From the NCBI GenBank assembly GCA_046261635.1, contig JBHEOL010000151.1:1-15159 (forward strand): a stretch of DNA of 15,159 nucleotides, in the 5' to 3' direction. Below the pieces are notes generated by a model, which saw only the letters and a program-made list of their open reading frames with translations, was not told the origin of the DNA and did no database searches. The translations under genes and the position numbers were made by a program. Positions within the stretch are counted from its first letter, which is position 1; every line of letters starts with the position of its first letter. This DNA comes from JBHEPS01 sp046261635. GTDB taxonomy: Bacteria; Acidobacteriota; Thermoanaerobaculia; Gp7-AA8. Positions 13,094-15,159 of the stretch are shown here, in pieces.

Positions 13094-13537
13094 TTACAGG
13101 TCCGTCATCATCTCGACGACCTGCATGCGGGTGGCGATCAGCCTGGCCGCCACGACCTCGGCGATCACCCGATAGAGCTCACGTCCGAAATCGGGGTCGA
13201 GCTCCGCGTGCCCCATCAACCGCTTTCCGGACATGACCACGATCTCGGAGGGCTCGATCACGCGTGCTGAGGCGGTCTCGATCCGCGGGTCGAGAATGGC
13301 CGACCAGCCGAACAGCTCGGCGTCTCCAAGGGTCTGAAGCACGACTCGACCCTCCTTCGGGAGGTGAACCTCGAGGGAGACGGCGCCCGACATGATGAGC
13401 ATCAGGTTCTCGGCCCGATCGCCTTCCCGGAAGAGCACGTCGCCCGACTCGAAGTGTTGCTGCTCCCCTCTCGTAATCAGGTAATTGCGGATCAGCGGAC
13501 TTACCGCAACCGGTGCGACGCGATCGATCGTGGACAT
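13094..13537 (-). CDS. Stand-alone cyclic nucleotide-binding domain protein
   Basis: This 147-residue protein consists of one cNMP-binding (CAP_ED) beta-roll at about residues 14-125, followed by a C-helix (about 118-143). It shows YLITRGEQQHFESGDVLFRE, GDRAENLMLIMSGAVSLEV and a phosphate-binding-cassette position LFGWSAILDPRIETASARV (75-93). In that cassette the usual Gly-Glu after Phe is Gly-Trp, so classical cAMP binding through the Glu is doubtful. No DNA-binding HTH follows, unlike Crp/Fnr regulators, so it likely acts through protein contacts. AAGGAG lies about 6 nt before ATG 13537. It sits 60 bp downstream of nth and 91 bp upstream of xrtH on the same strand, so it could belong to an operon with them. 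Confidence 0.88.
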   Translation of the reverse strand: MSTIDRVAPVAVSPLIRNYLITRGEQQHFESGDVLFREGDRAENLMLIMSGAVSLEVHLPKEGRVVLQTLGDAELFGWSAILDPRIETASARVIEPSEIVVMSGKRLMGHAELDPDFGRELYRVIAEVVAARLIATRMQVVEMMTDL

Positions 13538-13597
13538 GTGAGTCTCCTTCTCTGATCGAAGAATCGCCGGAGGGGCCGCCAGACGCCGTGACGGGGA

Positions 13598-14254
13598 TTA
13601 CGCGGAGGAGTGATCTGTTGACGGCCGTTTACCCTTTCGCCCCGCCCAGGAGCAGATGGGGCATCGCGCCGGCTCGTGCCCCCGGGCCGGGCAATGCTCC
13701 CGGCCGAAGTAGATGATCTGAAGGTGCCGCCGGGCCCATTCTTCCTCGGGAAAGCACTTCTTGAGGTCCCGCTCCGTCTGCTCGACATTCCTGCCGGTCG
13801 ACAGCGACCATCGCCCGGCCAGCCGGTGGATGTGGGTGTCCACCGGGAAAGCGGCTCGGCCGAATGCCTGCGTCATCACCACACTCGCCGTCTTGTGCCC
13901 CACGCCAGGGAGGGCCTCCAGCTCCTCCAGCGTCTCCGGAACCTTCGCTCCGTGCTCCCGGACGAGGATGTCCGCCAGGCGACGTATGTTCTTCGCTTTG
14001 GACGGGGCGAGCCCACAACTGCGGATCGCGCCGAGAATCTCAACTTCCGTCAGCCGGGCCATCTCCTCCGGTGTGGAAGCGAGCGAGAACAAGGCGGGCG
14101 TCACCCGGTTGACCTGAGCGTCGGTGGTCTGCGCCGAAAGGAGGACCGCGATCAGCAGGGTGAACGGATCGCGATGCTCGAGCGGCACGGGAGGAGCCGG
14201 ATAGAGCTCGTCGAGGATCGACCCGATTCTCGCTGCTTTGTCCCTTTTCTTCAT
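13598..14254 (-). CDS. nth: Endonuclease III (DNA glycosylase/AP lyase) with altered iron-sulphur loop
   Basis: This 218-residue base-excision repair enzyme removes oxidised pyrimidines and cleaves at the resulting abasic site. The HhH-GPD core is clear: LLSAQTTDAQVN (38-49), the helix-hairpin-helix LPGVGHKTA (115-123) with catalytic Lys121, and VDTHIHRLAGR (138-148) with catalytic Asp139. The C-terminal region normally binds a [4Fe-4S] cluster through C-x6-C-x2-C-x5-C. Here only three cysteines occur (Cys188, Cys198, Cys201) with spacing x9 then x2, in HCPARGH and CPICSWAG; the fourth is missing and His193 lies between. This GH...CPICSWA form looks like a natural variant rather than damage. 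ATG 14254 has no evident Shine-Dalgarno. It is the first gene of a minus-strand run. Confidence 0.93.
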   Translation of the reverse strand: MKKRDKAARIGSILDELYPAPPVPLEHRDPFTLLIAVLLSAQTTDAQVNRVTPALFSLASTPEEMARLTEVEILGAIRSCGLAPSKAKNIRRLADILVREHGAKVPETLEELEALPGVGHKTASVVMTQAFGRAAFPVDTHIHRLAGRWSLSTGRNVEQTERDLKKCFPEEEWARRHLQIIYFGREHCPARGHEPARCPICSWAGRKGKRPSTDHSSA

Positions 14255-14398
14255 GCGGCGGCGATTGTGGCACGTCCATCCCGGGCGGAGCGAGGGCTCC
14301 CCCGTTCACGAATCGTCGCACCGTGACTCCCAATCGAGCCCTTCTGTAACCATTGCGGGTGCGGTTTCTGCATCCCTCACCGGACGGAGGGCACCGTG

Positions 14399-15159
14399 AT
14401 GAAAATCCGCATTCTTCTTTTCTCGTGTCTGCTTGCGTTCAGCGTGGTAACCACCCTGCAGGCGGCTTCGTTCGGGGTCCTGATGACCGGTGGGCAAGAA
14501 GCGCCGGGACCCGGCGACGGCGATGGGCTCGGCTTTGCCGACTTCGTTCTCAACGGCACCACGCTCGAGTATTCGATCGCCGTGTTCAACATCGAGTCCC
14601 CGACCGCCATGCACATCCACATTGGGGAGCGGGGCGAGCCGGGAGGAGTGATCGTCGGCTTTCCGCCCTTCACCGGAAACGTGAATGTCGGATCACTCGA
14701 GATCTCCCAGTCCCTGGCAACCTCTCTCACCGAGAGTCCGACCGACTTCTATCTCAACGTTCATAACACTTCGTTCCCCAACGGTGCAGTCCGCGGGCAG
14801 GTGCAGTGGGCGTGGTATCTCCCCGTCGTCGGCCGCACGCCGGGAGCCGGAGAGACGAACTTCCTGACGCAACTCTCGGTCGTCAATCTCTCCAGCACTC
14901 GCAACGCGCTCGGATCGATGGAATTCTTTCCCCAGTCGGCGAGCGGAACCGCTACGCGGGCACTCATCCAGCTCCCGACGATCGGCCCTCTCGCGCAGTT
15001 CGTCGACGATGACGTTCTTCCGGATGCCCTCGGAACCGGGATCGGAGCGCTCAAGGTTCTGATGGACGAGCCCGCCGATATCACCGCGCAGATCCGCAAC
15101 GACCTCCGAGGCATTGGTCAGGGAACGACGGGGTTCTCGATGGGAGCGATCGCGCTCGA
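14399..15159 (+). CDS. Secreted CHRD-domain protein (3' end outside window)
   Basis: The reading frame is open from ATG 14399 to the window end (253 codons and two bases), so the C-terminus is missing. Residues 1-22 form a Sec signal peptide: MKIR, a hydrophobic core, then a TLQA-A cleavage site. A CHRD (chordin-like) domain spans about 25-135, with TGGQEAPGPG, MHIHIGERGEPGG (71-83) and FYLNVHNTSFPNGAVRGQ (117-134). CHRD domains are extracellular folds of unclear role, with conserved histidines that may bind metal. A second segment begins at about 139 with WYLPVVGRTPGAGETNFLTQ and continues with VVNLSS. It resembles extracellular beta-sandwich segments found in secreted proteins of acidobacterial genomes (from memory, not searched). 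GGAGG (14386-14390) lies 8 nt before the ATG. It is divergent from nth across 144 bp. Whether it ends in an exosortase signal cannot be seen. Confidence 0.9.
   Translation, partial: MKIRILLFSCLLAFSVVTTLQAASFGVLMTGGQEAPGPGDGDGLGFADFVLNGTTLEYSIAVFNIESPTAMHIHIGERGEPGGVIVGFPPFTGNVNVGSLEISQSLATSLTESPTDFYLNVHNTSFPNGAVRGQVQWAWYLPVVGRTPGAGETNFLTQLSVVNLSSTRNALGSMEFFPQSASGTATRALIQLPTIGPLAQFVDDDVLPDALGTGIGALKVLMDEPADITAQIRNDLRGIGQGTTGFSMGAIAL

Overview
This is a GC-rich bacterial chromosomal window of mostly single-copy housekeeping and accessory genes. The lineage is inferred, not shown. An ImuC/DnaE2-type polymerase, an exosortase H locus and a secreted CHRD protein followed by a domain opening LPVVGRTPGAG would fit an uncultured Acidobacteriota (Thermoanaerobaculia-like) genome. 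I hold this loosely. Genes without a clear Shine-Dalgarno are common, intergenic regions are short, and several carry heptad-repeat hairpin elements.

Layout. 1-3102 (+): the 3' part of dnaE2, then an AI-2E/PerM-family permease. 3177-3557 (-): a pterin-4a-carbinolamine dehydratase. 3634-5228 (+): an SDR oxidoreductase, a stand-alone receiver-domain response regulator and a small membrane-anchored charged protein. 5305-8583 (-): prs, rplY (L25/Ctc), an AhpD-like protein and a TlpA-like thioredoxin lipoprotein, separated by repeat elements and one strong terminator. 8842-11710 (+): tRNA-Arg(CCG), an NAD-type malic enzyme with its own terminator, and an XRE regulator, followed to 12003 by a DUF2188-type small protein. 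11988-14254 (-): nth, a stand-alone cyclic-nucleotide-binding protein, exosortase H and an adjoining membrane protein. 14399-15159 (+): a secreted CHRD protein cut by the window end.

The most notable finding is at 5999-6544 (-). The AhpD-like gene is interrupted by one in-frame TGA exactly where the second active-site cysteine belongs. The motif reads E66...C78-x-x-U81-x-x-x-H85, with the spacing of the AhpD catalytic residues. A strong hairpin with a GGC apical loop lies 20 nt after the TGA, as expected of a bacterial SECIS. The gene is therefore best read as a 181-residue selenoprotein, not as two fragments. A TlpA-like thioredoxin follows on the same strand and is a plausible redox partner.

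The second notable theme is a set of short intergenic elements built from 7-nt repeats facing each other across a short spacer. Three copies use GGGGCTA-type heptads (5226-5306, 6555-6690, 7491-7635). One uses GCAGAAG-type heptads (3103-3216). Their edges supply stop codons or C-terminal codons to neighbouring genes, and in one case a possible -10 box.
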